Counted from the stretch's first letter, positions 26,654-35,389 are shown. The stretch is 64,000 nt of DNA from Arthrobacter sp. (GCA_031277795.1 JAITLQ010000018.1:558001-622000); one strand, 5' to 3'. The notes: generated by a model not told the origin, from the sequence alone. Translations and numbers: made by a program.

Positions 26654-26700
26654 TTCACGGTCACCTTCACCGTGAAAATGTGCGAGCACCGTGAGAAATC
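26654..26700. promoter_or_regulatory. Possible operator: clustered TCACGGT sequences
   Basis: TTCACGGT (26654-26661) and ACCGTGAA (26669-26676) form an 8-bp inverted repeat with a 7-base spacer. CACCGTGAGAAAT follows at 26688-26700 and TTCTCACG precedes near 26633. Four related heptamers in 70 bases ahead of the HAD phosphatase gene resemble a regulator binding array. No adjacent regulator gene is present. Confidence 0.4.
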
Positions 26701-26724
26701 ACCCGGCCGGCGCAGGTGCCACGG

Positions 26725-26730
26725 CATCAT
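26725..26730 (+). promoter_or_regulatory. Possible -10 box for HAD phosphatase
   Basis: CATCAT with 6 bases to ATG 26737; only positions 2 and 6 match TANNNT. Confidence 0.3.
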
Positions 26731-26736
26731 GGGTGC

Positions 26737-27171
26737 ATGACGCAGTTCAACGATCTGCCCACCTGCTGGATCTTCGACATGGACGGCACGCTCGCGCTCA
26801 TGGAGGGCCGCGGCCCCTACGACATGGCGCGGGTGGCGGAGGACCTGCCCAACGCCCCCGTGGTGCAGCTGGCGCAGGCCCTGGCCGCGCATCCCGGCGT
26901 TGACCGCATCGTCATCGCCTCGGGGCGCAACGAGGTGGCCAGGCGCGCCACGCAGTCGTGGCTCACGTTCAACGACGTTCCGTGGGACGCGCTGTTGATG
27001 CGCCCGGACGGCGACCAGCGCCGCGACGACGTGGTCAAGGAGGGGATCCTGGAGCGCGACATTCTGCCGCGCTTCCGCGTGCTCGGCGTCGTGGATGACC
27101 GCCAGCAGGTGGTCGACATGTGGCGCCGTCGCGGCTTTGTCTGCCTCCAGGCCGCGCCGGGAGACTTCTGA
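26737..27171 (+). CDS. HAD-fold phosphatase, polynucleotide 3'-phosphatase-like
   Basis: A 144-residue HAD-superfamily enzyme. The nucleophile motif is WIFDMDGTLALMEGR (DxDGT, about residue 13). Motif II is IVIASGRNE, and DDRQQVVDMWRRRG carries the Asp pair of motif IV. The sequence pattern (SGR, WDALLMRPDGDQRRDDVVKEGIL) matches the phosphatase domain of T4 polynucleotide kinase-like proteins; the kinase domain is absent. A role in cleaning 3'-phosphate ends of nucleic acid is likely but unproven. It follows the helicase after 119 bases containing repeated TCACGGT sequences. Confidence 0.8.
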   Translation: MTQFNDLPTCWIFDMDGTLALMEGRGPYDMARVAEDLPNAPVVQLAQALAAHPGVDRIVIASGRNEVARRATQSWLTFNDVPWDALLMRPDGDQRRDDVVKEGILERDILPRFRVLGVVDDRQQVVDMWRRRGFVCLQAAPGDF

Positions 27172-27269
27172 TTCGCCCGACGCCGCGTGGTCGGGTGGGT
27201 GGGTTCCCCGCCCCAGCGCCCGGAAACCCTCGCAGGGCTCGCGCGCCTCGCGGACGCCTCACGGGCGCC

Positions 27270-27289
27270 GCGGTGGCCGAGGCCACCGC
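27270..27289. terminator. Bidirectional hairpin between convergent genes
   Basis: GCGGTGGCC (27270-27278) pairs with GGCCACCGC (27281-27289). It serves the HAD gene from one side and pncA from the other. Confidence 0.6.
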
Positions 27290-27328
27290 ATGGGTACAGG
27301 GCGCACCGAAACCCTAGCACCGGGCGCC

Positions 27329-27949
27329 TCAGTCGACGGCGACGCCGGCCCCACGCAGCTCGTCGACGACCTCGCCCACCGCGTCGGGATGCACGGCGGC
27401 CGTCAGCGCGGCGGCGACGCTGACCTCGAAACCCTCGGCGGCGGCGTCGAGCGCCGTGGCCCGCACGCAAAAGTCGGTGGCGATCCCGGTCACCACCACC
27501 GAATCCACCCCGCGCCCGAGCAGCCACTGAGCCAGCGGCGTGCCCGGCAGCGCCTCGCCGGGCGCCGGCTCGGGCGTGCCCACGGCCTCGTGGGCCGTCA
27601 AGGCCCGGCCCTGGAAGCCGGAGTAGGCGTCCTCGTAGCGCCCCTTGCGCACGAACGCGTCGATGGAGCGGACCACCGGATCGAGGCCGGGATGCAGGGC
27701 GGCGCCCGGGGTCCCGGCCACGCAGTGCACCGGCCAGGAGTGCTGGAAGTCCGGCTCGGCGGAGAAGTGGCTGCCCGGATCGATGTGCCAGTCCTGCGTG
27801 GCCACGACGGTGTCGAAGCCGGCAGCCGCCGCGCCGTTGCCCAGGAGCGCGGCGAGGGAGTGCGCCACGGCGGCGCCGCCGGCTACGGCGAGGGAGCCGC
27901 CCTCGCAGAAGTCGTTCTGCACGTCAACGATGATGAGGGCCTTGCCCAT
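27329..27949 (-). CDS. pncA: Nicotinamidase
   Basis: Deamidates nicotinamide to nicotinic acid for NAD salvage. The 206 residues hold the Cys-hydrolase triad: Asp in IIVDVQNDFCEGGS (about residue 8), Lys in DAFVRKG (about 100) and Cys in GIATDFCVRATALDA (about 155). Metal ligands are in ATQDWHIDPGSHF. ATG 27949 with AAGGAGCG is chosen over an in-frame ATG at 27967. It is downstream of pncB on the same strand, which uses its product, although a hairpin lies between them. Confidence 0.95.
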   Translation of the reverse strand: MGKALIIVDVQNDFCEGGSLAVAGGAAVAHSLAALLGNGAAAAGFDTVVATQDWHIDPGSHFSAEPDFQHSWPVHCVAGTPGAALHPGLDPVVRSIDAFVRKGRYEDAYSGFQGRALTAHEAVGTPEPAPGEALPGTPLAQWLLGRGVDSVVVTGIATDFCVRATALDAAAEGFEVSVAAALTAAVHPDAVGEVVDELRGAGVAVD

Positions 27950-27979
27950 GTTCCGCTCCTTGGTCATCCCGCGCTGCGG

Positions 27980-28015
27980 GGGCTCCTCCCGGCCGGAAAG
28001 GGGAGGCAGGAGCCC
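27980..28015 (-). terminator. Hairpin between pncB and pncA
   Basis: GGGCTCCT (27980-27987) pairs with AGGAGCCC (28008-28015), extended inward by CCC/GGG with a bulge. On the minus strand it lies just downstream of pncB and before pncA, so it may uncouple them. Confidence 0.5.
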
Positions 28016-28036
28016 ACGCGGCGCGGGCAGGGGTGA

Positions 28037-29347
28037 CTAGTTTTCGTCCACGTAGATGGTCGGGATGACGGGCTCGCCGCGCAGCATCTGCTTGGCGGCG
28101 CCCGGCAGCTCCTGGATGGAGGCCTCGCGGCGGGCGATGGCCGCCTGCACGCCCTCGGCGCCCGTGAAGCCGGGCTGGATCTCGCCGTCGATCACGAGCG
28201 GGACGATGAGGGCGCGGTCGCGTTCGCCCAGCTGCGGCGTCTCGTCGATGCCGATGACCTCGGCAGTGGCGCGCCCGCGCTCATTGATGCGGCGGTAGGC
28301 GCTCTTGCGTCCGCCCACGGAGGCCTTGCCCGTGGCGGCCTTGGCCACGTCCTTCCACACGCCGTCGTTGCCCTCGCGGGAGACCAGCTTGTAGACCATG
28401 CCGGCGGTCGGGGCACCGGAGCCCGTGACGAGCTTGGTGCCCACGCCGTAGACGTCCACGGGCGCGGAGCGCAGGGCGGCGATCGCGTGTTCGTCCAGGT
28501 CGGAGGTCACCACGATCCGGGTCGAGGTGTTGCCGAGCGAGTCGAGCAGCTCGCGCACCCAGCGGGCCTGGTCGACGAGGTCGCCGGAGTCGAGGCGCAC
28601 ACCGCCCAGCTCCGGGCCGGCGACCTCCACGGCGGTGCGCACCCCCTGCTCCACGTCATAGGTGTCGACCAGCAGCGTGGTGTCCTTGCCGAGCGTGGCC
28701 ACCTGCGCCTCGAAGGCCTCGCGCTCCGAGTCGTGCAGCAGCGTGAACGAGTGGGCGGCGGTGCCGGCGGTGTGCAGCCCGTAGCGGCGCCCGGCCTCGA
28801 GGTTCGAGGTGGTCGTGAAGCCGGCGATGATGGCGGCGCGCGCGGCGGCCACGGCGGCCTCCTCGTGCGTGCGGCGCGAGCCCATCTCGATGCACGGGCG
28901 CCCGTCGGCCACCGCGATCATGCGGGAGGCGGCCGAAGCGACGGCCGTGTCGAAGTTCAGGATGGAGAGCAGGTAGGTCTCCAGCAGGCACGCCTCGGCG
29001 AAGGAGGACTCCACCTGCAACAGCGGCGAGCCGGGGAAGTACACCTCGCCCTCCGCGTAGCCGGTGATGGTCCCGGAGAAGCGGAAGTCGGCCAGCCAGT
29101 TCAGCGTCTGCTCGTTGACCACCTTGCGCTCGGCGAGGAAGTCCAGCTCCTCGGGGCCGAAGCGGAAGTCGGCCAGGCCCTCCAGCAGGCGTCCCGTGCC
29201 GGCGACCAGGCCGTAGCGGCGCCCCTCCGGCAGGCGGCGGGCGAACACCTCGAACACGCTGCGCCGCTCGGCGGTTCCGGCCGCGAGGGCCGCCTCCACC
29301 ATGGTCAGCTCGTAGTGATCGGTGAGCAGGGACGTGGCCGGTGCCAT
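28037..29347 (-). CDS. pncB: Nicotinate phosphoribosyltransferase
   Basis: Joins nicotinate to PRPP to give nicotinate mononucleotide in NAD salvage. The 436 residues have family features: LLTDHYELTMVEAAL at the N-terminus, the His region GTAAHSFTLLHDSEREAFEAQ (about 210), GVRLDSGDLVDQARWVRELLD (about 255) and TSDLDEHAIAAL (about 285). The ATG has AGGAGGAC upstream. Mycobacterium has pncB1 just before clpS, as here (divergent). Confidence 0.96.
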   Translation of the reverse strand: MAPATSLLTDHYELTMVEAALAAGTAERRSVFEVFARRLPEGRRYGLVAGTGRLLEGLADFRFGPEELDFLAERKVVNEQTLNWLADFRFSGTITGYAEGEVYFPGSPLLQVESSFAEACLLETYLLSILNFDTAVASAASRMIAVADGRPCIEMGSRRTHEEAAVAAARAAIIAGFTTTSNLEAGRRYGLHTAGTAAHSFTLLHDSEREAFEAQVATLGKDTTLLVDTYDVEQGVRTAVEVAGPELGGVRLDSGDLVDQARWVRELLDSLGNTSTRIVVTSDLDEHAIAALRSAPVDVYGVGTKLVTGSGAPTAGMVYKLVSREGNDGVWKDVAKAATGKASVGGRKSAYRRINERGRATAEVIGIDETPQLGERDRALIVPLVIDGEIQPGFTGAEGVQAAIARREASIQELPGAAKQMLRGEPVIPTIYVDEN

Positions 29348-29521
29348 GCAGGTCCTCCTGGGTGACGAGGCCGCGGCCTCATTTCTCTGGCTTGGCCTCA
29401 GCTTATGCTCCCGCGCCGGGGTCGCGGGAGAAGGCCCGCCCTCGCCGACACAAATGCGGCGGCGAGGCCGTCACGGGGTGGTTTCGGACACCCCATCGCG
29501 CGTGCGGCGCCCGAACGGACC

Positions 29522-29527
29522 TAGAAT
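29522..29527 (+). promoter_or_regulatory. -10 box for leaderless clpS
   Basis: TAGAAT, 6 bases, then ATG 29534. Confidence 0.7.
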
Positions 29528-29533
29528 CGAGGC

Positions 29534-29833
29534 ATGACTGTCACCGCCTCCCCGGTGGCCTCCCCGCGGGAGGACACCGAGCTTTCAACGCAGCACGAGC
29601 GCCCCTACCTGCTCATCGTGTGGGACGACCCGGTGAACCTCATGTCCTACGTGGCCTTCGTCTTCCGCAGCTACTTCGGCTTCAGCGCCGAGCGCGCCGA
29701 CGAGCTCATGCTGCGCGTCCATCACGACGGCCAGGCCGTGGTCGCCTCCGGCTCCAAGGAGCGCATCGAGGCCGACGTCGTGGCCATGCACGGCTACGGC
29801 CTGCAGGCCACCCTGCGCCAGGTGGAGGCCTGA
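29534..29833 (+). CDS. clpS: ATP-dependent Clp protease adaptor ClpS
   Basis: Delivers N-end-rule substrates to ClpC/ClpP. The 99 residues have the ClpS core: YLLIVWDDPVNLMSYV (residues ~27-42; the VWDDPVN segment forms part of the N-degron pocket), then HHDGQAVVASGSKERIE. The first ~25 residues are a flexible extension. It is leaderless, and its stop overlaps the DUF2017 start (TGATG). Confidence 0.95.
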   Translation: MTVTASPVASPREDTELSTQHERPYLLIVWDDPVNLMSYVAFVFRSYFGFSAERADELMLRVHHDGQAVVASGSKERIEADVVAMHGYGLQATLRQVEA

Positions 29834-30726
29834 TGGCCCGCGCGTTCCGCCCCGTGGGCGGCGCCTACGTCGCCGAGCTGGATGAGGCGGAGGCCAAGCT
29901 CGTGGCCCAGCTGGCCCTGGACGTCAAGGAAATGCTCGACACGCGCGCCGAGCTCACGGGGGACCTCGTCCCCGAGGCAACGCACGACGACGCGCCGGCC
30001 GGCCCGGGTGCCTCGCCGCGCCGGGGCGCGGGTGAGCGGGCAACGCACGACGACGCCCCGGCCGGCCCGGGTGCCTCGCCGCAGCAGGGCTCGGGTGAAC
30101 AGGCGGCTGGCACCGCTGGCACTGACGCCGGCACCGGCGCCGGGGCGGAGGATCGCTGGTGGGAGGCGCTGGGGCTGAGCCCGGCGGATCTCGGCGTGGG
30201 CCCGGACGGCGAGCTGTTGGCCGACAACGAGGCCCTTCCGCTCCAGGAGACCGACGCGCACGGCGGGGCCGCGGACCTGCCCGGCGCCGCCGGCGGGGCA
30301 GCGGCACCCAGGCCCACCACGCGCCGTCGGGCACGTCCCTCCGATCCGGCCCTGGCCCGGCTGTTGCCCGACCTGGTGGCCGGCGGCGACGCCGCCGAGG
30401 GCGAGGCCGAGCGCCTGCGGGCCCTCACCGAGCCCGGGCTCGTGGCGGCCAAGCGGGCCAACCTGGCCGAGGCGGCCCAGCTGCTCTCGCTCGACCCCTT
30501 GCGCGTGCCGGCCGCCGACGCCCCGCGCTTCGCCTCGGCCCTGAACGACATTCGCCTCGTCCTGGCGGAGCGCCTCGGCATCGAGTCGGCCGAGGACGCC
30601 GCCCGCGTGGCGGCGGCCGAGGAGGACCCCGAGGACGAACTGGGGCACTACCTAGCGTTGCTCTACGGCTTCGTCTCCTGGCTCCAGGAGTCCCTCATGA
30701 CCGCCCTGCTGCGCCGCAAGCACTGA
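29833..30726 (+). CDS. DUF2017 protein with internal repeat insert
   Basis: The first ~50 residues ([26 protein letters not shown]) and the last ~130 ([30 protein letters not shown], ending [21 protein letters not shown]) are DUF2017, an actinobacterial family always beside clpS and of unknown role. Members are usually ~180-200 residues. Here the product is 297 residues because of a low-complexity insert, including two tandem 21-residue units beginning [14 protein letters not shown] (29977-30102). The start overlaps the clpS stop. Confidence 0.88.
   Translation: MARAFRPVGGAYVAELDEAEAKLVAQLALDVKEMLDTRAELTGDLVPEATHDDAPAGPGASPRRGAGERATHDDAPAGPGASPQQGSGEQAAGTAGTDAGTGAGAEDRWWEALGLSPADLGVGPDGELLADNEALPLQETDAHGGAADLPGAAGGAAAPRPTTRRRARPSDPALARLLPDLVAGGDAAEGEAERLRALTEPGLVAAKRANLAEAAQLLSLDPLRVPAADAPRFASALNDIRLVLAERLGIESAEDAARVAAAEEDPEDELGHYLALLYGFVSWLQESLMTALLRRKH
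29977..30102 (+). repeat. Two tandem 63-base units inside the DUF2017 gene
   Basis: Units 29977-30039 and 30040-30102 both begin GCAACGCACGACGACGC and are near-identical over their first 42 bases, diverging in the last 21. The length is a multiple of three, so the frame is kept. Confidence 0.9.
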
Positions 30727-30751
30727 ACCTCTCCTCCGAACGGAACCTCAC

Positions 30752-31699
30752 GTGAGCATCCCCGCCCATCGCGCCACCGGCGCGGCCTCGACCCTGTACG
30801 CCCCGGAAGCGGCGGCGCCCATCGGCGTCTTCGACTCCGGCGTGGGAGGGCTCACCGTGGCGCGGGCCATCATCGATCAGCTCCCGCACGAATCCACGCA
30901 CTACGTGGGAGACACCGGACGTGGCCCCTACGGCCCTTTGCCCCTCGCCACGGTGCGCGCCAACGCCCTAGGGATCATGGACGAACTGGTCGACGCCGGG
31001 GTGAAGCTCCTGGTCATCGCGTGCAACACCGCCTCGGCCGCGGTGCTGCACGACGCGCGCGAGCGCTACACCGTGCGCTACGGCATCCCCGTCGTGGAGG
31101 TCATCCAGCCGGCAGTCCGGCGCGCCGTCGCGGCGACCCGCAACGGGAAGATCGGCGTCATCGGCACGCAGGCGACGATCGGTTCGAGGGCCTACAACGA
31201 CGCGTTTGCCGCGGCGCCGCAGCTGGAGATCGTCTCCGCCGCTTGCCCTCGGTTCGTGGAATTCGTGGAGCGGGGCATCACCTCCGGACCGGAGCTCATC
31301 GCCACGGCGGAGGAGTACCTGGCCCCGCTGAAGGCGGCCGGCGTGGACACGCTGGTGCTCGGCTGTACCCACTACCCCCTGCTCACGGGCGTACTGTCTT
31401 GGGTCATGGGCGAAGACGTCACGCTGGTCTCCTCCGCGGAAGAGACCGCGAAGGACGTTTACCGCTCGCTCGCGCGCCTGGGCCTGGAGACCCCCGACCC
31501 TGGCACGGGGGAACATCACTTTGTTGCCACGGGGGACGCCTCGGCGTTCGAGGCGCTCGCCAGGCGCTTCCTCGGGCCGGAGGTGCGCGGCGTCGAACAC
31601 GCCGCCCACGTCGCCCAACACTTCCCGACCGCCGCCCTGCAGCGCATCACGCCCGAAATGATCGCGGCCGCGCGCTCCGAAGGAGACGTCTCGCCTTGA
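30752..31699 (+). CDS. murI: Glutamate racemase
   Basis: Converts L- to D-glutamate for peptidoglycan. The 315 residues have the N-terminal [14 protein letters not shown], first catalytic Cys in [13 protein letters not shown] (about 90) and second in LGCTHYPLL (about 203). A ~20-residue extension precedes the usual start. GTG 30752 is 25 bases after DUF2017. The stop overlaps the start of the next gene (TTGA). Confidence 0.96.
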   Translation: MSIPAHRATGAASTLYAPEAAAPIGVFDSGVGGLTVARAIIDQLPHESTHYVGDTGRGPYGPLPLATVRANALGIMDELVDAGVKLLVIACNTASAAVLHDARERYTVRYGIPVVEVIQPAVRRAVAATRNGKIGVIGTQATIGSRAYNDAFAAAPQLEIVSAACPRFVEFVERGITSGPELIATAEEYLAPLKAAGVDTLVLGCTHYPLLTGVLSWVMGEDVTLVSSAEETAKDVYRSLARLGLETPDPGTGEHHFVATGDASAFEALARRFLGPEVRGVEHAAHVAQHFPTAALQRITPEMIAAARSEGDVSP

Positions 31700-32604
31700 A
31701 GCTGACCATCATCGGGAGCACCGGCTCCTTCCCCGGACCGGGTTCGCCCGCGTCCTGCTACCTGCTCACGGCCCATGACGGCACCCGCCCGTGGCGCGTG
31801 CTCATGGACCTGGGCTCCGGCTCGCTCGGCGTGCTGCAGCGCTACATGGACTTAAAGGACATCGACGCGATCTTCATCTCCCACCTGCACCCCGATCACT
31901 GCATGGACCTGTGCGGCCTGCACGTGGCGGTGCACTGGGATCCCGCCGGCTGGGGCCGCGACCGCGTGCTCGTGTGGGGCCCGGCCGCCACGGGCGATCG
32001 CATGGCGGACGCCTACGGCCTGCCGCGCGATCCGGGCATGCACGAGGACTTCGACTTCCGGGCCTTCACGCCGGGCGAGACGGTCAAGGTGGGGCCCTTC
32101 AAGGTCACGCCGTATCCGGTGCGCCACCCCGTGGACGAGGCCTTCGCGCTGCGCGTCGAGGCGACCGAGAAGCTCTACGGGGAGACGGCCACGTCCGTGC
32201 TGACGTACTCCGGCGACACCGACTCCTGCGACGGGCTCGTGGAGGCGGCGCGGGGCGCCGACCTCTTCCTGTGCGAGGCGGCGTTCCAGGAGGGGCGCGA
32301 CGACGCGATCGACGGCGTGCACCTGACGGGCAAGCGCGCGGGCGAGACGGCGCGGGACGCCGGGGTGGAGCGCCTCCTACTCACCCACATCCCCGTCTGG
32401 ACGGACGAGGCCATCGTGCTCGAGGAGGCGCGCGGGGAGTACGACGGCGAGCTGGCCGTCGCGGTCTCCGGCGTCACCTACGGCGTGCGGACCGGCCATC
32501 GGCTCGAGGCACCCAAGACCAGTTCGATGTCCCGCATCCCTGTCTCGCTCGCCGAGGCGCTGCGCAAGGCCGGCGGACAGCGGGATCAGGTGCTCGGCGG
32601 CTGA
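31696..32604 (+). CDS. MBL-fold phosphodiesterase, Rv1339-like
   Basis: A 302-residue metallo-beta-lactamase-fold hydrolase. Metal ligands are seen in [13 protein letters not shown] (HxHxDH, about residue 60), HPVD near 137, the SGDTDSC Asp near 173 and LLTHIPVW near 232. Its place after murI and before rph matches M. tuberculosis Rv1339, reported as a cyclic-AMP phosphodiesterase; that function is inferred by orthology of position and fold. The TTG start overlaps the murI stop, so translation is coupled. Confidence 0.85.
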   Translation: MKLTIIGSTGSFPGPGSPASCYLLTAHDGTRPWRVLMDLGSGSLGVLQRYMDLKDIDAIFISHLHPDHCMDLCGLHVAVHWDPAGWGRDRVLVWGPAATGDRMADAYGLPRDPGMHEDFDFRAFTPGETVKVGPFKVTPYPVRHPVDEAFALRVEATEKLYGETATSVLTYSGDTDSCDGLVEAARGADLFLCEAAFQEGRDDAIDGVHLTGKRAGETARDAGVERLLLTHIPVWTDEAIVLEEARGEYDGELAVAVSGVTYGVRTGHRLEAPKTSSMSRIPVSLAEALRKAGGQRDQVLGG

Positions 32605-32637
32605 ACGGCCGCGCGGGCGAAGGCATCGGGGGAAGCC

Positions 32638-33186
32638 ATGCAGCTCATCACCACGGGCCAGCCCCTGCGCTTTGTGCAGATCTGGCCGAGCGCGGTAACG
32701 GGGGAGTGGGTGCGTCGCGAGGGGAGCGTGGGCCGGACCGGCAGGATCACCGAGACGGGGCTGCGCCCCGAGGCGGTGGACGTTCACGAGCTGGCCGCGC
32801 CGTACCTCGCCAAGGGTTTTGTTGAGCGCGACGACGAGGCGCTCGCCTGGGTCGTGATGCAGTTCCCGCTCGAGAACGCCGCTTACGACCGGCGGCTCAT
32901 CGAGCGCGCGAGCGAGGACGTCGCGGCGGTGCTCGACGAGCGCGGCCTTGGGTACGTCGACGGCTGGGACCGCGGCAAGCGCCTCTCCGACGGCAAGATC
33001 GTCAGCAACGTCTTTGCCAGGGTGGTGGACGGCGAACTCGGTTCCGTCGCCGCCATGGCCGGGCTGCGCCTGCGGGGCAGCGACCCGCGGCGCGCCACGA
33101 TCGCCCACCGCCTCCCGGCGCAGGAGGACTGGACCCTGCGCTACGAGCGGAGCTCGCACCAGCTGCCGGGAGCGTTCAGCCTCTGA
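32638..33186 (+). CDS. WGR-like domain protein, unknown function
   Basis: A 182-residue protein. The first ~45 residues, RFVQIWPSAVTGEWV followed by GSVGRTGRITETG, resemble the WGR fold (a Trp-Gly-Arg-type domain found in PARP-like and other DNA-linked proteins), though the exact W-G-R residues are replaced. The rest (LAAPYLAKGFVERDDEALAWVVMQFPLE; LDERGLGYVDGWDRGKRL) does not match a family I recognise. GGGGAAG precedes the ATG. It follows the MBL gene after 33 bases and may share its transcript. Confidence 0.6.
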   Translation: MQLITTGQPLRFVQIWPSAVTGEWVRREGSVGRTGRITETGLRPEAVDVHELAAPYLAKGFVERDDEALAWVVMQFPLENAAYDRRLIERASEDVAAVLDERGLGYVDGWDRGKRLSDGKIVSNVFARVVDGELGSVAAMAGLRLRGSDPRRATIAHRLPAQEDWTLRYERSSHQLPGAFSL

Positions 33187-33194
33187 GCCGCCGC

Positions 33195-33304
33195 GCCGGC
33201 CGGCGGTAGTGCGCGCACGCCGCGGGTTGCTGCCGTGGGGCGCGGTGCACGCACCCGGCGGCTCGGTACGGCGGGGCGCGGGCTAGGCCGGCCGGCGGTA
33301 GTGC
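33195..33304. repeat. 18-base direct repeat around a gene end
   Basis: GCCGGCCGGCGGTAGTGC occurs at 33195-33212 and 33287-33304, 92 bases apart. The second copy is the last codons and stop of the DHFR-like gene; the first lies in the intergenic DNA beyond it, so the gene's end appears partly duplicated. Confidence 0.8.
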
Positions 33305-33849
33305 ACATCGAGGCAGCCGTTGCCCAGCCGCCGCGAGGAGACGAGCTCGAGCGGTGCGGTCGGGGCGGCCCCGTCGAAGAGCCGCGGGCCCTGCCCGGCG
33401 ATCACCGGATGGATCAGGAAGCGGTACTCGTCGATCAGCCCCAGGCCCTGCAGCGCGGTGGCGAGCGAGGCACTGCCGAGCAACACGCCGTCGGGCCTTG
33501 AGCCCTTTAGACCGCGCACGGCGGCCTCCAGGCCGCCGTCCCGGTCCACCGGCAGGTGGTGGGTGTTGGCCCAGCCGTAGTCGGAGCGGGTGGAAGAGAG
33601 AACGTACTTGGGCTTGGCCTCGAGCTTGCTGGCCCAGTCGAGCAGCGCGGGAGGCACCTCGACGCGCCCGGCCGCGACGTCGGGCCAGAATTCCTCCATC
33701 AGCTCGTACGTGGTGCGGCCCCACAGCATCGCTCCGGCGGAGTCCATGAGCGCCGTGAAGAGCTCGTGCGTCTCGTCGTCGGCCAGGCCGACGCGGTGGT
33801 CGATGCAACCGTCCAGGGTGACGTTCAGTCCAAAGGTGAGCAGGCCCAT
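33283..33849 (-). CDS. Dihydrofolate reductase-fold (RibD C-terminal family) protein
   Basis: A 188-residue protein of the YwjB/RibD_C group: LLTFGLNVTLDGCIDHRVG at the start, AMLWGRTTYELMEEFWP near 40, and LGSASLATALQGLGLIDEYRFLIHPVIAGQGPRLF near 120-155. Such proteins are NADPH-dependent reductases of unknown substrate; it is unlikely to be the housekeeping DHFR. It lies between murI-linked genes and rph on the opposite strand. It is leaderless, and its -10 box is back to back with that of rph. Confidence 0.85.
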   Translation of the reverse strand: MGLLTFGLNVTLDGCIDHRVGLADDETHELFTALMDSAGAMLWGRTTYELMEEFWPDVAAGRVEVPPALLDWASKLEAKPKYVLSSTRSDYGWANTHHLPVDRDGGLEAAVRGLKGSRPDGVLLGSASLATALQGLGLIDEYRFLIHPVIAGQGPRLFDGAAPTAPLELVSSRRLGNGCLDVHYRRPA

Positions 33850-33856
33850 GGCGGGG

Positions 33857-33862
33857 ATCCTA
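33857..33862 (-). promoter_or_regulatory. -10 box for leaderless DHFR-like gene
   Basis: Minus-strand TAGGAT, 7 bases, then ATG 33849. It is 18 bases from the divergent rph box. Confidence 0.65.
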
Positions 33863-33880
33863 GCCCCGCCCGCCCAGCAC

Positions 33881-33886
33881 TACGAT
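33881..33886 (+). promoter_or_regulatory. -10 box for leaderless rph
   Basis: TACGAT, 7 bases, then ATG 33894. The in-frame ATG at 33885 overlaps the box and is rejected as the start. Confidence 0.65.
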
Positions 33887-33893
33887 GGAAACC

Positions 33894-34637
33894 ATGACCA
33901 ACCCCATCACGCGCGCCGACGGCCGCACCCCCGAACAGCTGCGCCCCATCACCATCACCCGCGGCTGGTCCGCGCAGGCGGAGGGCTCCGCCCTCATCGA
34001 GTTCGGCAACACCCGCGTGCTGTGCACCGCCTCCTTCACCGAGGGCGTGCCGCGCTGGCTCAAGGGCGAGGGCACCGGCTGGGTCACCTCCGAGTACGCG
34101 ATGCTCCCGCGCGCCACGAACACGCGCAACACGCGCGAGGCGGTCAAGGGCAAGATTGGCGGCCGCACGCACGAGATCTCCCGCCTCATCGGCCGCTCGC
34201 TGCGCAGCATCATCGACACCAAGGCGCTGGGCGAGAACACCATCGTGCTCGACTGCGACGTGCTCCAGGCCGACGGCGGCACGCGCACCGCGTCCATCAC
34301 GGGCGCCTTTGTGGCGCTCGCCGACGCCGTGACGTGGGCCCGCGAGCAGGGCCTGGTCAAGAAAAACGCCGAGGTCCTCACCGACACCGTCTCCGCCATC
34401 TCGGTGGGCATCATCGACGGCGTGCCCATGCTCGATCTTCCCTACGTCGAGGACGCCCGCGCCGAGACCGACATGAACGTCGTCGTCACGGGCTCCGGCA
34501 CCTTCGTTGAGGTCCAGGGCACCGCCGAGGGCGCCCCCTTCGACCGCGAGGAGCTCAACGCGCTCCTCGACCTGGCCCTGGCCGGCAACGCCGAGCTCGC
34601 GGCCATCCAGCGCAACGTCCTCGGGTGGGACAAGTGA
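33894..34637 (+). CDS. rph: Ribonuclease PH
   Basis: Phosphorolytic 3'-5' exoribonuclease that trims tRNA 3' ends. The 247 residues begin [25 protein letters not shown], the normal N-terminus. The family signature [18 protein letters not shown] is near residue 123 and [17 protein letters not shown] near 182. The stop overlaps the rdgB start (GTGA), the usual rph-rdgB pairing. Confidence 0.97.
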   Translation: MTNPITRADGRTPEQLRPITITRGWSAQAEGSALIEFGNTRVLCTASFTEGVPRWLKGEGTGWVTSEYAMLPRATNTRNTREAVKGKIGGRTHEISRLIGRSLRSIIDTKALGENTIVLDCDVLQADGGTRTASITGAFVALADAVTWAREQGLVKKNAEVLTDTVSAISVGIIDGVPMLDLPYVEDARAETDMNVVVTGSGTFVEVQGTAEGAPFDREELNALLDLALAGNAELAAIQRNVLGWDK

Positions 34638-35266
34638 GCGAGGCGCTGGTGGTCCTCGCCACGCACAACCAGGGCAAGGTCCGCGAGCTGCGCCAGCTGC
34701 TCGACGGCGCCGTCCCCGGCCTGGACGTTGAGCGTCACGTCGTGGACGCCGCGGCCGTGGGTGCGCCCGATGTGCGCGAGACGGGCGTGACGTTTGCCGA
34801 GAACGCCCTCCTGAAGGCCCGCGAGGTGGCGGAGGCCACCGGCCTCATCGCCGTGGCCGACGACTCCGGCCTGGCCGTGGACGTCCTGGGCGGCGCCCCC
34901 GGCTTCCTCTCCGCGCGCTGGAGCGGCAAGCACGGCGATGACCAGGCCAACCTGGATCTGCTGCTGGCGCAGCTCTCCGACGTGGAGGGGGAGGAGCGCC
35001 GCGGCGCTGCCTTCGTCTGCGCGGCGGCGGCCGCGGTGCCCGGCGGCGAGGACGTGGTGCACTTCGGCGAGCTGCGCGGCACGCTGCTGACGGCCCCGCG
35101 CGGGGCGGGCGGCTTCGGCTACGACCCGATCCTGCTCCCCGCCGGCGAGACGCGCTCCTGCGCCGAGCTGAGCTCGGAGGAGAAGAACGCGATCAGCCAC
35201 CGCGGCCACGCCTTCAGGGCGCTGCTTCCCGACCTCGTGCGCCTGCTCAGCGACCGCCTCGGCTGA
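34634..35266 (+). CDS. rdgB: dITP/XTP pyrophosphatase
   Basis: Removes non-canonical purine nucleotides (dITP, XTP) from the pool. The 210 residues have [16 protein letters not shown] at the N-terminus (SHR/THN nucleotide loop), the [17 protein letters not shown] motif near 50, the catalytic [24 protein letters not shown] near 72, GGFGYDPI near 165 and [11 protein letters not shown] near 190. GTG 34634 overlaps the rph stop. A 25-bp hairpin follows. Confidence 0.96.
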   Translation: MSEALVVLATHNQGKVRELRQLLDGAVPGLDVERHVVDAAAVGAPDVRETGVTFAENALLKAREVAEATGLIAVADDSGLAVDVLGGAPGFLSARWSGKHGDDQANLDLLLAQLSDVEGEERRGAAFVCAAAAAVPGGEDVVHFGELRGTLLTAPRGAGGFGYDPILLPAGETRSCAELSSEEKNAISHRGHAFRALLPDLVRLLSDRLG

Positions 35267-35285
35267 GCCGCCGGACGTCCGCCGT

Positions 35286-35337
35286 ACGACGACGCGCCGG
35301 TCACCTCCCGCACGGGAGGTGACCGGCGCGTCGTCGT
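35286..35337 (+). terminator. 25-bp perfect terminator hairpin after rdgB
   Basis: Bases 35286-35310 pair with 35313-35337 without mismatch around CA. Both arms carry the 12-mer GCGTCGTCGTRC (35284-35295 in reverse, 35328-35339 forward). Confidence 0.88.
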
Positions 35338-35389
35338 GCACGGGAAGGTGCCCCTGCAGTCACCGCGGACCCCGCCCATCAAAACCAGA

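Noticed and set aside
24839-27171. A phage-defence island built on the helicase and phosphatase
   Set aside because: The DUF3039-helicase pair is core actinobacterial sequence and base composition matches the neighbours; no nuclease, methylase or mobile-element gene is present.
33885-33893. ATG 33885 as the start of rph
   Set aside because: It lies within the TACGAT -10 box; the ATG at 33894 gives the normal RNase PH N-terminus.
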